This document shows positions 35,173 through 47,900 of a stretch of 64,000 nucleotides of DNA, piece by piece. Positions within the stretch are counted from its first letter, which is position 1; the number at the start of each line of letters is the position of its first letter. The position numbers and the translations under genes were made by a program. Under the pieces are notes generated by a model. The model worked only from the letters and a program-made list of their open reading frames with translations. It did no database searches and had not been told where the DNA came from. The DNA comes from Symbiodinium natans (taxonomy: Eukaryota; Sar; Dinophyceae; Suessiales; Symbiodiniaceae), in the NCBI GenBank assembly GCA_905221605.1, contig CAJNDS010000033.1, forward strand, positions 1 to 64,000. Direction: 5' to 3'.

Positions 35173-36009
35173 GGTTTAGGGTAACCCAAGAAGCTCAAGA
35201 GGCCCGCCTTGGCCAGATGCGGCCCTCTCGGTGCAGTTGTTGAAGGTACAGGCCAGTTATGAGTCTAGGCTGTGGGGCTGTGGCTAGGGTTTAGGGTTTA
35301 GGGTCCAGCGGGCCCCAAAAACCCGGGCTCGGGGGGTTTAGGGTTTAGGGTGTTAGGTCTCTGCAAAATGTAGAAGTTTGGGTCCGGAGATTTGGGCCGG
35401 CTTTTGGCGAAAGCTTTGGGGCGAAAGGGGCGGCATTTTCGCTTCCAGCCTGCTGGCCTTTGTGAATTTTGGGTGGGTTCTTGAATCACACAAATTGTAT
35501 AGAGTTTGTTTCCGGAGTCTTGTGAGGTTTTGTTGTTTTTGCCGGCGGTTGGGGGCGGTTTTCTCTCTTGCTTGTGCTGAACGACATGGTTTGCGTTCTG
35601 CCCGATACCATCTGGTCTCCATTTGGTGACGACTGTTGATGAGCACTGTGGCGCTTGGGTTTTGTTGGGGGATGAGGGGGTTAGGAGCTGTTGTGAGGCC
35701 TTTTTGGAGCCTCTTTGGAGCCGTTTTCCACGGGGCCTTCTACAAGGCCCATTTAAGGGGTCTGTTTGGGACAGGACCCCCCTGTTTCTGCAGAAGGGCC
35801 ATTTCTCGTTTTAGAATGACATGTTGTCAAGCAGATCAGAAGGGTTTGAGTAAATTGAACGTGAGCCAAACTGCTTAGACTCCATGAGGTGCTCGTCTTC
35901 AAAGAGCGACGGAAGGAATAACTGATAGACTGTCGAGACTGCAGCTACCAAGTGAACCACATACATGTTCTATTCATCCTGGCCTTGAGGGTTTAGAGTT
36001 TAGGGTTCA

Positions 36010-36165
36010 CAACACTATAAAATATCCCAACGGCCCAGGAACCGAATGTCATTGCCAGGATCCAGGAGGAAGCCGACCAAGGAATGCCTGTCGTTGAGGT
36101 CCACTTCGGGTGGCAGCTCTTGTGCCACCTCGGACTGCACCTTGCTGCTCGAAACCGAGGCTCAT
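36010..36165 (-). CDS. Conserved C-terminal exon ending WDIL-stop, copy 2
   Basis: The minus strand reads SSKVQSEVAQELPPEVDLND, then SLVGFLLDPGNDIRFLGRW and DIL-stop. Compared with 25090-25240 the frame is kept while about a quarter of residues differ, so the copy is older than the near-identical 0.85-kb segment nearby. Confidence 0.6.
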
Positions 36166-36329
36166 TAAGGTTGAAGGTTAAGCTGTTAAGATAGGGACGA
36201 CATGAGTGAACCTGCAGCAAGGCAAAGGGACCCTAAAACCCCCCCTTTTGGCATCAGGACTTGTGCAATCGTTTGAGAAGTGCCAACTCAGGGTACATGC
36301 GCAGATACATCGCACCGCGCTCCCGCTTC

Positions 36330-36330
36330 T

Positions 36331-36404
<74 letters not shown>
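36330..36404. repeat. (CAG)n microsatellite, about 24 units
   Basis: Pure AGC/CAG run, specific to unit 2. Open frames across it (poly-Gln, poly-Ser, poly-Ala, poly-Leu) have no conserved flanks and are not called as genes. Confidence 0.95.
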
Positions 36405-36829
36405 CTACAAGACATTAGAATCCATCCCGTCAATTCCACCTGAGATCTGCGAGAGAACAAAACCGTGCGAACCCTGACCATCACGGACACGGAATCAGAG
36501 CTTCCTGGTGATTTCATGCTGACACATTCTGCCTGCGAATGTTGCAGCCGCCTCCTTTAATGTCATGCCTCTTTCTAAGTCTCGTACCACGTTACCCGCC
36601 AAGAACGTTGCAAGGACGCAGGAGAGTCATGCAATATTGCACGGTACTTCTGGTGTAAATACCCAAAGCCGCGTAAAGCCTCCATCCCGCCAATCCCTCC
36701 TGAGATCCAAAAACCCTAAACTGGCCTAAACTTAAACCCTAAACCCTAAATCTGCCGTGAAGCCTGCACCCCCTCTTCGAGAATCCCCCTGGCCTCGCCT
36801 TTGTTTTGGGGTTTAGGGTGCCCTAAACC

Positions 36830-37195
36830 AGAGCCAGGTAGCCGGGGCCATGGTGGGTTGGTGGCCAAACACGATGGCATCAGCTTGGTGTGGCATCGGC
36901 ATGACGGGCGCAAGGGCGTGAACCCCCTAAAATCTCAACACCTAAACACCTGAACCCCTAAACTCTAAACCCTGGGGTTTAAGGTTCACTCACTGAGGCT
37001 GCCTCACGAGAAATCAGGAACAGACCTCATTGCCAATCACATGCCCAGAGCGTAGGGTCTGGGACTTAATTAGGGTTTAGGGTTTAGGGTTGAACCCCTA
37101 ATCCCCTTACCCCTAAACCCCAAACTCGCTGGACAGAGCCTGCAGCCCAACCGTCTCCCAGAAACACAAGGTTCAGGCGATTCGAAAAACTCATA
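36830..37195 (-). CDS. Exon islands of the WDIL gene, copy 2
   Basis: Minus-strand islands PMPHQADAIVFGHQPTMAPA (36920-36834) and LNLVFLGDGWAAGSVQR (about 37190-37125) are paralogous to those at 26080-26505. The short HVIGNE island before a GT lies near 37030. No family recognised. Confidence 0.5.
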
Positions 37196-37379
37196 ACGCT
37201 AAAGGTTTAGGGTTGAGGGCTTTATGTAGTTTACGGTCCAGAGCTAGATCAGACCCATGGTATATATTACTAGTGTCCCCTAATGGACACCCCAATGAAC
37301 ACCCCATATATACACTCACCAGTATTTACAAGGAATCATATATGCACTCACCAAGAACAGTAGTATGAACCCCATTTCA

Positions 37380-37795
37380 TCTGAAAGTTTACAGCCCCAA
37401 AGCCCTCAACCCTAAACCCAAAACCCCAAGCCCAATAGAGCCTAAACCAAACCTTCGTGGTGCCCCGCATGCTAAAGCATGAAGTCACACCTGGCTGGGC
37501 GGTCTGTTCTACAGAGCGAGCACTGGGAGCCCTCTGGGGCAAGAGCTCCGAACTTCCGCGAAAGTGTTTAGGCTTCGGTTCGTTATGCTGATTTTCTTTT
37601 TTTTTTTGGGGGGGCTGGGGCGTTTCAGGCTTGGAGGTTGAGGGTGTTCAGGACCTGAGACAGAGGCTCCGACTGCAAGCTTCCTGGAAGCTCTGCGTCA
37701 TGACGCCAAGGCCTCAATGGCCGCGACCTGAAGGTCCGCCTGAGTCGGCGTCGGTTTGGGTTTTAGGGTTTAGGGCTCAGGGTTTAGGGGTTTAG
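37380..37795 (-). repeat. Unit 3, truncated block a
   Basis: A third copy of block a begins at about 37380 and follows unit 2 to the gccaaggcctcaatggccgcgac island. At about 37797 it passes directly into block X instead of block b. It therefore marks the end of the tandem array and a recombination junction. An AT-rich insertion (37255-37350, tatatatt/ccatatatacactcacc) just before it has no counterpart in unit 2. Confidence 0.6.
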
Positions 37796-37796
37796 G

Positions 37797-38520
37797 GTTT
37801 AATGAAATCACAAGCAGTACGATGCCTCGGTCACAGAATCACAGAGATTTCTTGATCCTAGAATAGATTGGCTCGGTGTCCAACCTGCTTCAACTCAATG
37901 AAGGGTTCTCTGCTGCGGTCTGAGTGCTCAGGCCCCTTTCGAAGTCAGCAAGGAATCGGTCCAATCCAGCAAGGCAGGTCCGGCATGGCGTCAACGGGTA
38001 GCCGGATCGATTTCAGCGTCGGCCCGGTTACTCATCCGTTCTCCAACGTGTTTGTTCCAGCCGTCTCCACCCCTCAGCCTAAGGATTCCGGGGGCCGGTA
38101 CTCTTGTCCTAAACTCTGGTGATGTCAAGATGAGCCATTGGTTTCGAACGTCAATTCCTCACAGTCTGGACTTGCAGCATTTGATGCATTTGATGGCCTC
38201 TGCCCTTGGAAAGGTTCACACCTAACCGTCACTCTGCCCACGCCTTCTTGTCGGGACTTAAGCACAAACGCCATGAGTACCTCAAAAACTTGGGAGAAAA
38301 CAACAGAATGCAGCGCGTTCAGGAAGGACGGAAACTGCATCACAGCAAAGTAACATAAACCCGTAAACCACCAACCCTTAAATCCCCTTAACCCCCCAAT
38401 CCTTAAAACCTCAAGCGCAGCCGTAACTTGTATTTCGCTGCAGTCGCCTGCAGGCTCCGAAACAGGATTCACGCGCAATTGTGCTGGGGTTCTGAGCCAG
38501 GAGATCCCCTAAAAGGGTTT
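37797..38520 (-). repeat. Repeat block X, second copy
   Basis: Same orientation as 3255-4465, with internal parts closer together: the 560-bp spacer of copy 1 (3326-3885) is missing, so either copy 1 gained DNA or this copy lost it. The minus-strand frame 38478-38125 carries FEVLMAFVLKSRQEG and continues through an acidic tail (SPDCEELTFETNGSS). Confidence 0.5.
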
Positions 38521-38593
38521 TTTTGGTGCCTCTATTTGGGCTTCTTAGGGTACCCTTTTTTTGGCTTTTAGGGGGAAGTTGGGGAAGTTGGGT

Positions 38594-38880
38594 TTAGGGG
38601 GGTCCACTTCTCGTGTTTCTGCCCTCAATGCCTTCAAGGGAAGCCTCGAAAGGGGGTTTCCATAAAGATGCGTAAAGCCATAAGAATGATGCGAGAAGGC
38701 GCTCCAAGCCCTGAACCCCCGGAACTCTTTGCAAAACCCCAAAACCGTAAGCCTTACCATGTTCAAACGGAGAAACCTGGAGCAAATCCGAGGACTCGTT
38801 CAAGCCCGATAAATTGCCAAATCTGCTAGGCAAAGCAACCACCCGGCTAAAGTATGGCCGCATTGTGTATGCGGGCACAT
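38594..38880 (-). other. Possible exon beside block X
   Basis: The minus-strand frame begins MPAYTMRPYFSRVVALPSRF and contains NLSGLNESSDLLQVSPFEHG before sequence that looks intronic. No second copy in the window and no family recognised. Confidence 0.25.
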
Positions 38881-41800
38881 CTTGTGAGTCGGATTGAGCC
38901 AGGTTTCGGGCTCGAGGTTGAAGGTGCTGTGGACCAGGATGTTGGGTTTATCCCCTTTTCAGGGTTTAGGAGTTAGGGTTCGTCATCCCCTTTCAGGGTT
39001 TGGGAGTTAAGGTTTGTTCTCCCCTTTCAGGGTTTAGGAGTTAGGGTTTGGGGTTGGGGGCACCCATTTTCTCCCTCATTCTCCTACGAAGAAACAGTGG
39101 CTGTTGTTTGTTTGGACGCTTCTCAATGTCACGACAAACGACGCACGCGGAATCAGTGAAAGTACGTGGCATCTGATGCACATACTAGCGTGACTCCACT
39201 CTACAACAGGGGGCTTAGGAACTACAGGGTTTAGGGTTGAGGGTTTTTAGGTTTAGGGCTATGTTCTCTGCCACCCTACGGTTTGTAATCTACGCAAGCA
39301 TATAAAGGGACCCTACCATACTTTGCTAACCTCCACTTAGCAGTAGCCCCGTGTGAATTCATAGCCCCCGTTGTAGTTGAGGGTTGAGGGCTCAGGCGCG
39401 TGCCTTCAGAACACAAGCTCGGTTACATCCCGTCCGTCTAATACTGTCTTGCAGGCGCGCAGCAGCCTTCCAGCAATTTTACAACATGTGTCAAATCTGC
39501 ACCGGGTCTGAAACGTGCACGGCCCGCGCGAATCTTCAGTCCGCAACGGGTCGAAAAGTTTATCGAGACCGTCCCGCTTCTTTGGCGAAAGACCACAGGT
39601 GCACTCATCGGAGATGCTTCTAGCATCCGGACATGCAAAAAGAATCCTTGCTTGTAGCAGGGAGAGCCTTCGTGCGCCTTCCTTCAACAGATACTCTTTC
39701 ACACCGTGGCTTTTCTCTTGAGAGATGAACAAAAACTGAGTTTAAAGCCTGAGGAGTAAGTCGGAGTATCGGTTTCGGGCTGCGTAATTCTATCCAGCTT
39801 TCGCATCTTCCTGGTCTTCTCCCACCTGCGCGAAGTGAACCTTCGATTGGTTTCCCAGGCAATTGTCGTCCAGTGGGCCGCAAGTCTAACCTCTACAGAG
39901 TAGACGTGCTTCGACTGCGACTGCGACGACGACTTTTTCTAAACTGCAGTAGAGAGGAATGGTTCAGCAGGCCTTCGAAGCCCTTGAAAGCACACCCTAC
40001 GTCTGAAGGCCTGAAGGCCGTGCGACAGCAAGTTAAGGAACAAATTATCTCCCCAACTTCTGAGGGCTGCACAAACAACTTTCAGTGACATGACTCACGC
40101 AAGCATGAGAACAATTTGGGTCACACTTTGCTTGGGCGGATTCTATGTTGGCAGGCGTAGTTCATCAGCGACGCTAGCTTGGATCACAAAGCTACAGAAA
40201 AGGGTGCTAAACAGACACGTACTACGTCCTTATACGATGCACTAGTTCCAGCCTAAACCCCAAACCCTAGGAGGTGGGGTTGCGAACGATACCAAGGCAC
40301 AGGGACACCATGTTTGTTGAGATCACGCATGTGATCCGCCGCGGCCGCCTCGCACTGGTACCTCGGGGTTGCGTAAGAGTTTGGGGTTTAGGGTTTGAGG
40401 GAATCAGGGTTCTGGAAGTTTAGGACAAGCTTAGTAAGGTCAAAGCTTCTTCTGGTAATTGCATGGTACTGCGGGCCCATAACTGGGGAACCCTTGTGTT
40501 GCCCTTGTATGCCGTCTACAACCCCAGGAATCCGTCTAAAGAAGGTAAACGACTGTATTGAGGGACCATATAACCTCCCTCAGAAAGCTGTCAGCGTTTC
40601 ATCCTGGGTTGGCCGGTTGAGTTAAGAATGAAGGGTTAGAAGGGTTTGCGGTCCAGGCCTAGATCCGTTTGGAAGGTCCAAATCTATTTTGGAACCTAAA
40701 ACGAACGCCTTGAACCCACCCTTGAAAACTTCAAAGCCATGCTCAGACCCTGACCCTAAACCCCAAACCTTAAACCCTAAACCCTCAGCCCGAAACCCCA
40801 ATGACTAAACCCCAAACCTTCAAGCCTGCAAAATCCGATTCAAGCCGAAGAGCAGGAATGCCTCGATAGTTCCCACACTGGCACCAAATGGGTTGGTAAC
40901 AGTGAGCCTGGAATGCAACTTTCTTTTCCATTTAGGACCTACTTAGAGGACTTAGGGGGGCTTCTAAGTACAGTAGCCTGGAAGGGTGTTAGGGTTTGGA
41001 GTTTAGGGTTTAGGGTTTAGGGATACTAGACCAACCTAGTAATAAACAGAGGTGCCCTTTTTTGGGTTAAAGGGGTTTCGAAAACAACCCCATTTGAGGT
41101 CTGAGATTTCGGGTGTATCCCTGGCCAAGCCCTTGAATCTAAACCCACCTGGTCCAAAGAGGGCATGGAGGACAAAGACCTAACACCCAACCTAACTGAC
41201 CTAACTGCTACAGTATTTTGCTCGCTGCTGGGTTTAGGGTGGAGGCCTTGAACACACAAAGCCCTCCGTCCAAGGCCTGAAGGGGAAGATTGGGTGACCG
41301 GCACAAGTCCCGAGGTTGCTACAGTAAAGCTGCCCTCCACGCTAGGACTATCGCAACGAAGTTTCAGGGCCCGGTCCCCGTGCAACGAAAACCGTGCAGA
41401 AGCCTGGTACTCAGCCCTGGACCCTTCGGGCCCTCGTGAACTTTGTCTGCAACCTAAAGGTACCACAAAGGCCCTGTTTACAGCCCCGAAAAAGTCTGGC
41501 CGATTTAGACTTGACAAGCGGAGCAGCTGGAGATGGCACTTGGCCTCTCTGACGTTACAGCTTTTGTGGGGGTCGAGGACGACATCCCCAAGCTTGTCGT
41601 GTGCGAACCAGTCCTCTAGCTGCGTTTGGTGCTTCTGCTTTGTGCACTTTCTTTCAGGCTTTCTTCGGGCTGCGCTTAGGGGAGTGTGGCTTCATGCATT
41701 CATCATACACGTGCAATACACATGTGAATACTCCCATAGTAACATCTTTCGCTCGGCGTTTCGGGGCTCGTCGATAGTCTGCTCACAAACCAATTTTATG

Positions 41801-43044
41801 CACGGTGTACTCGCGCCGATCTAGTACCATCATTGCTACCATTGCTACCTCTTCACTTTGGCATTCTGCTCTTTTCCAGGCCCCCTCCTACAACAGATCA
41901 TACACTCGGGTGCCACCACGTAAATGTACATATCTGCATGCCTGATCCATGTGATACATATTTATCATGATAATTCTGCGGTTGCCCAGCGCCACTTGAT
42001 GACATTTGCTCACTTCATGGCACTAAAGCAACACACGTATTTCATAGCTCGGCATGGATGCTCCGAGACCGTGGAGCATCACCATGGTTGGCGGGGGTGT
42101 GCTCCTTCGGGTTCATTGAGCCACGAGTAGCTACAGCGACACTGTGCTGTCGCCAACTGCAAGAGAACGGTCTTGGAGCAGACAAAACCTGCAGCATGTG
42201 GTGGGCCCTCACGACTAGAAGCTCCATTATGATGTATTGCATGGCTGCATGGTATGCATATGTATGCATGGTTCAGCCGCGCCTTGACGCACGTTCGGAG
42301 TAACCCCAAGCAAAGCCGCCACCATCATCGCAAGATGCACCACTCGAGCAGCTTGACCGGAACATGTTCATCGGTCTTGTGCTCTCAACTTCGGCCACTA
42401 ACAATTGCACCAGCACGCAGAAAAACGCAGAGCCTGAAATCCGGAGGCTCTATTGCAGGGCAGGGGAGCCAGGCCTCGGGAGACGTAGTGTCACCTAAGA
42501 CTAAGACAATGATGTCATTTAAGTTCACGTGCAGAAGAACCCAGAAGAACAGTATGCTATGTGCGGATGAAGGCCGAGCGAAACTCAATATGTACTGCAC
42601 TTTAAGGCAATCTTTTGAGTGGAACATGCAGCATGCCATGGTTCAGGCTGGTGAGGCTGGTGCAATCCAGTCAGGCACACCAAGAGCATACGCCACTGCA
42701 AGTTGTACTTTCTGCTGCCGTGTCCTTACATGCATATACATCTAGAAAACATCGTTGGGGCGATGCCTTCGTCAATTGCACTTAGACGGAAAACACAGGG
42801 GCAATATCTAGAAAGTAAATAGCTAACTTTGTTCAGGTGCCGGCAACAGCTAGTAAAAACTGCCCCAGCGAGCTGAAGTGACCGATAAATCAACTCAAAA
42901 AGCGAATTAACGAAAACCGCCAAACAACCAACAAGCCAACAAGGAACCCCAGCATAGGAACCAAGCGGCGAAGCCCACCCAGGACAAAAGAGACGAGGGC
43001 AGGAAGCAACGGCAAAACCAACCAACAAGCACCCAACAAGACCG
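38880..43044. other. Unassigned region with decreasing telomere-like content
   Basis: Telomere-type units thin out and stop near 41.25 kb. Frames of up to 176 codons (41294-41824 plus; 41026-41517 minus) overlap on both strands without a recognisable domain. A 9-bp direct repeat (agcctggaa) brackets 40914-40982, inside which acttaga/tctaagt form a small inverted repeat; it could be a short element. No confident gene. Confidence 0.35.
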
Positions 43045-43454
43045 GTGCCATATTGCCTCGACAACATGGCCAAGAAAAGGCAGTATGGACCCAACGCTGC
43101 TGGGCGACAAGCAGGTCGGGCCATCTGGGATCTCACCGTATTCCACGACACACTCAACCAAGATAGAGGTATCGGCATTGCAAACCTCAAGAGCTGGCGC
43201 TCACTAGCAAGTGCAAAGCAAAACGAACCCCATGACAGCACGTACGAGGTACTGACCCTTTTCGGAGCAAAACAAAGTGTTGAGCTTTGTCAGCTTTGTG
43301 TTTTCATGGCCCTGGTGGCCAGGACCCAGGCAACACTGCCAAGAACAGCTACACTAGCTCTGTATAACCTCCTCGCCCGTGCTTCGTCGTGGAATCAGGT
43401 TGTTACTTGCTGTAGTGCTGCGATTGTGTCCAGCTGGGCAGGGACCCAGCTTGT

Positions 43455-43456
<2 letters not shown>

Positions 43457-43506
<50 letters not shown>
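43457..43506. repeat. (CAG)n microsatellite
   Basis: About sixteen CAG/GCA units lie within the gag-like remnant. A second, shorter CAG cluster (43637-43653) lies 130 bp on, in a frame reading poly-Ala. Confidence 0.9.
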
Positions 43507-43507
<1 letters not shown>

Positions 43508-43538
43508 TGGTGCAAGGCATCGACGCAGCCATCCAGGC

Positions 43539-44060
43539 TTGGCCAGGGTCTCTGGCCCCGCCCTGCTGGAGATGGCGACTGGCCAAGCAGCTGCGAGGCA
43601 GCTCATGGATCAAACCGCAGATGCTGCAGCTCGAGCGGCAGCAGCAGCAGCAGAGGTTGTTGCTACCAACGCAGTCCTACCGCGAAGGGCTGAGCAGATT
43701 GCCCGTCTGGTTCAGAAACCAGATATTTACCGCCCAGAGAAGTGGTTGGATTCTCCGGGATAGTGGACAACAAGTATGTGGAGGAGATTGCATGGGTGGA
43801 GCGAGAAGCAAGTACTGAGAAGCTGATCTTTGGGATGTTTGGAGAAACAGCAAGCCGAGCTTTTGAGTTGTATGCAGTACTGCTCTCCTTCTTGAGGCAC
43901 AGGCCGGCAAAGCTGGTGAAAGGGTGTGGCAGAGAGCAATGGCTATGAAGCTTGGCGAGTCTTGGACACCGAGATGATGCCGTCGAGCCGACAGCGACAG
44001 TTGGCACTTGGGGGCCAATTGACAGCAATGAGGTTCGAGCTGGGCAAGTCGATCGCTAAG
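43539..44060 (+). pseudogene. Copia-type gag remnant, several frames
   Basis: The plus-strand reading LVQKPDIYRPEKWLDS (frame ending 43763) continues one frame over as VDNKYVEEIAWVEREASTEK, with FRHRPAKLVKG-like codons. A third frame at 43926 continues as NGYEAWRVLDTEMMPSSRQR. Together these follow the order of a Gag core (W...E..., RHRPxK, GYEAWRxL...PxSRxR...L). At least two frameshifts are needed. Next come about 240 bp of AT-rich DNA and then the RNase H remnant, so integrase and RT are deleted. Confidence 0.55.
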
Positions 44061-44129
44061 AGAGGGTGTCGAGTACCAAGTACAGCGAGGAGCTCAGGAT
44101 CAGTACCCTGGCGGCAGCAGCTCCTCAAG

Positions 44130-44302
44130 CGCTACAGGCCATTGTCTTTGCCCCTTAATTTGCATTATTATAAATGTGTGTTTGTACCGTAAGCACGAAA
44201 CGCCCAATTAATAATACAAAACTAAAGGCCCTTTCATGCTGTGTTAAAAAGCCCCAATTAATAAGGACTTTTAGGGGCTTCTACCTACAGCATTAAAGGG
44301 GG
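44130..44302. mobile_element. Possible small inverted-repeat element
   Basis: AT-rich DNA bounded by ccccttaatttgca and gcattaaaggggg, which are imperfect inverted repeats, with two internal copies of ccaattaata. It sits exactly between the gag and RNase H remnants of the copia relic. Size is similar to the TIR element at 21483-21626, but the termini differ. Weak call. Confidence 0.3.
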
Positions 44303-44443
44303 AAAAGGGCGCGTGTTCATTGATGCTCCCTTTCTTCCTTCATCTACAAACGCTTCCATATACTCCCTGGCCTTGGCAAGACTCCCTTCGAGGCTCATGG
44401 CGGGAAAGTCTATGAGCGGAAGCTGGGTGAGTTTGGCGAGGTC

Positions 44444-44990
44444 GTGTTCGGCAGGGCCATCCGGAAGTACAAGGGTGAGGCTCAGGGCCAGTCCATTATG
44501 CGAATGCAGGACGAGAGTGCAGAAAGTGTGTCAGTGTGGCAGCCGGAAGAGAAGAAGCATATAGTTGAGGCAATCTCGGACTCCAATTTTGTGAATTGCA
44601 AGACCACCCGACGATCGTTGAGTTCTGGTCAAGTACACCTTGATCGTGCCCTGGCCTTTTCGTTTGTTAGGTCCCAGAAAGTCGCGACGTTGAGTTCAGG
44701 AGAGGCAGGGCTGGTAGCACTGACCCAAGCTGTGGGAGAGTCAGTACTCATCAGGAACGCTTTCAGCTTTGTATGCTTTGTGCGGGGGCAAAGGCCTGAG
44801 GACATCGAGCTTGTGGCTAGGACAGACAGCTCAGTGGCCCGAGCCATTGCTTCGAGGAGCGGCGTTGGGCGAGTTAAACACCTAAGCACATCATGCTTAT
44901 GGTTGCAAGGCTGGGTGTCAAAGAAGCTGCTGAGGAGACCTTCGATTCCCACAGTGGGTACTAAGTTGCTACCTGCGTGACGAGTCCGGC
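44444..44990 (+). pseudogene. Copia RNase H remnant
   Basis: The frame carries EAISDSNFVNCKTTRRSLSS, then KVATLSSGEAGLVALTQAV, then LVARTDSSVARAIASRSGVG and VKHLSTSCLWLQ. These are the four conserved blocks of copia RNase H; compare EAISDSDWAGNKDRKSLSAG in the intact element at 59.8-64 kb. The usual NPADIGTK block is degraded after VSKKLL. The acid residue of SDSDW is changed to N. It belongs to a different copia lineage from that at 22.4 kb. Confidence 0.75.
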
Positions 44991-47900
44991 TACTTCTGTT
45001 GTGCTTGCCATGGTCACAGGACATCGTGTTGGAGAAGCAGAGTTTCATGAACGACGGCAGGCGCGACCCAAGGCCAAAGCGATGATGAGGGTGGCGCAGA
45101 CGATGATGTCTTCAAGGATACTCAGTTCCCGGGGGCACCATGATGGTGATGGCGTTCTATCTGGCCTTCTGTGCAAGATGGAAGGTGAAGCTGGAGATCT
45201 CCAGCTATCGAGGGTTTGAGCCGGCGCGGGAAGATGGAGAACACCAAGAACCAGATCGAGCAGACCAAGGAACCAAACAGTCGGATGGTTCTTAACATGA
45301 AGGGCATGGTGAGCATGTTGGAGGAGAAAATGATAAAGGTTTTAGTCAAGAAGACCAAGAACCTCGAGCAGACCGAGGAGTAGCGTCAACAAGTGCATCG
45401 GCAAGCAGTGGCCACTTGGAGTATGTGAATGAGCTTCGAGCCTACCCAATCCCATCGGGCTTGGGGCCAGACCGATTCAACCTCCTCCAGCGCGAGCTCC
45501 AGTGCCTGTGGTGCGTGTTCGGGACGAGACGAGGCCACCGAGCATGCGATTGCCAGCTACACATGAGGTGTGTTATGCACCAGCCCGGGGATATGCATAT
45601 CATGGTGTAACCTGTAGGAATGTACGAGTAGGAGCAGGTAGGATTGAGCGATGCTCTCTTCGAGAAGTTATCTCCAATTGGGCGATGCTGCGTGGGCAAC
45701 GGCGTCATGTGCAGCTAGGCGTCCCTAACCCGAGAGCGTCGCCGCAGCCTTGCGGCTCGCTCCGATGCAGAATTGACAGAATGTTTCTGGTAGCCGTGCT
45801 GGCGATGATGAAGGTGCAGTCTCTGCAATGCCTTTGCGACCCGTTCTTGCGGCGGAACACTTGTGGAGCTTCCTACAAGGTATCCTGCCCTCGTTCTGCT
45901 TTCGTATCCCGCTTGACGTCGGCTTCAATCCACAACCTTGTGGTCAAATGTAGCTGGAGCACGTCTCCTGCAGTTGGCAACCACAGCACATGTGCAAGTT
46001 CGGGGGTGCGTAGTGGGGATTTGTGTTTCGTGCGCCAGAGTTGGACTCTCGACTGGTTGTGACGCCTGGAAAACATTTCCGTGGGGGCCTCTCAGTGGGC
46101 CTCAATCGGTGAGAATGTTTGTGTCTCTCCGAGAAGGGGCGCTTAAGGCGAGGGCAGAGACAAGCGGCGACAGGCGAATGGATAGTGAAAGAACACTACA
46201 ACAAGCATGCAAGGGGTCCCCCCAAATGTACCAACAATGTACCAAAAAAAGGATCAAAAAGACATAAGAGAACCAAGAGGTCGGCTCACTCCGCACCCTC
46301 CGCACCGTTCAATGGCGTATCGGCCTCGCGGCCCGCTTTGCCTGCAAGGAGCCACAAGGAGCCGGAAACATCCAGAAACCGTGCCAGGCCAGTCAGAGGT
46401 ATATTCGTGCCGCGAACTAAGAAATAGATTATCAAAGTCCTCGCTGGGATGAGTAGTATGACAGAGAAAGACATGGTAGTTGATCAAAATGCCTGTTTCC
46501 AAATCACCGTATGTTCTCCTTCTAAACCAATAGGGGACCTTTAGATCAAGACATCCATACTCAGCTGTCAATGCAACAACGCTGCTTGAGCTATTGACTT
46601 TCAGATGCTGTTGGCATGGCATTCTGCACACACCGAGTCACACAACTCTGAATGCGGCCTACCAGTATTGTAAGACCTTATAGGGTTAAGAGTAACACCC
46701 GATGTTCCTGCTATCACGACTCCTAAGTATGCAGCATTGTGCCGTGATGAAACGTGCACTCAAGCTACCACGGAGGCCCAGCTTCCAGGCCCTGAGCGTG
46801 CAGCCCGGGCTTGAACCCTGAAACCCTCAGCGCACTCCCATTGTGTGCAGGCCTTTGCTTTCCGACCCATCTCCGTCACTGAGTCGCTGGGAGCGTCGCG
46901 CCCCAAAAAACAAGTTGATCCACGACTTATCAGGTCGCCTTTTGCTTTCTCCGAGAACAGGAACCCAAATTGAAAACGCTCCCCAACAAATTGCTAAACC
47001 GTAAAGGACCTGTTGGCCTCGTCAAAATCTAGTGGGAGCAGCTCAAGACCCTACGAAGTCAGACCACAAAAAATGTGAAAGTGTCTGACGGCCCCGCCTC
47101 TCCACTTCCCTCGGCTGGTTCGCAGGTCCTGTGGGCCGCTGTAGTGGCGGGTTCGCACTCGGTCAAACTCTCAAACCCAAGGCACACTCGAGCGGCAGGA
47201 ACCCCAACCAAAACAGACAATTACACACCACAAACCTCAACAAACTTGCAGTTTAAACGTCTGCACTGTGCTTTGGCATGGCGCCGCCTGGCCTGCGTTC
47301 AAGCACACTTCTGAGTATGTCGCATGCCAACGCGCAGCGAGCTCTCGACGAAGACTTGAGTTGTTTTGCTTCTCATCCGCACCTCGGTCATGTGGAATGC
47401 AGGAGTTCAGTCCAACAGAGAACGTAAGCAAAACTGCAACAATGCAGCAGCAGGGAAGCTGAATCGAGGACTGTGCGCCTCACGCCGCGGCCGGCGTGGT
47501 GCCTTACAGTACTTACGGTCAGCAGCCATGCAACAGCATGCAACGTTGGGGAGTGAAATCTGCTGGCAAAAAGGGTGCTCAGATTGTGGCTTGCAGTGCC
47601 AGATGGCACGTCGGAAGCGGCCTTGTTCCAGCGCGAAGAGGGCCGCGGACCTCCAGCGAAGTGTCAAAATCTGTTACGGCGCTATTGTGCTTCCATATAT
47701 CGCGCGTGACGTAGTCATTGCCTGCACGGCATGGCTAACCCCCAAAGAAAAATGCCAGGCCCTAGGCGCAATCACTGCAAGAACCTTTTGCATCTACAAA
47801 GGCTGAACCTGCGGTCGGCACTTCTGGCCTACGGCTTGGGGTCCATGGATCTACGCATGGTCTCTGAGAGGTGTGAGCTGGTGCGCTCGGGCTGTAAACC

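Noticed and set aside
36178-36517. Poly-Gln/Ala/Ser/Leu coding CAG tract
   Set aside because: All frames are open through the repeat, and the flanks match intron-like DNA of unit 2, not a conserved exon.
42726-43241. Hydrophobic 171-residue membrane protein on the minus strand
   Set aside because: Composition is hydrophobic but shows no clear helix/loop pattern, no second copy, and it overlaps an equally plausible plus-strand frame; not supported.
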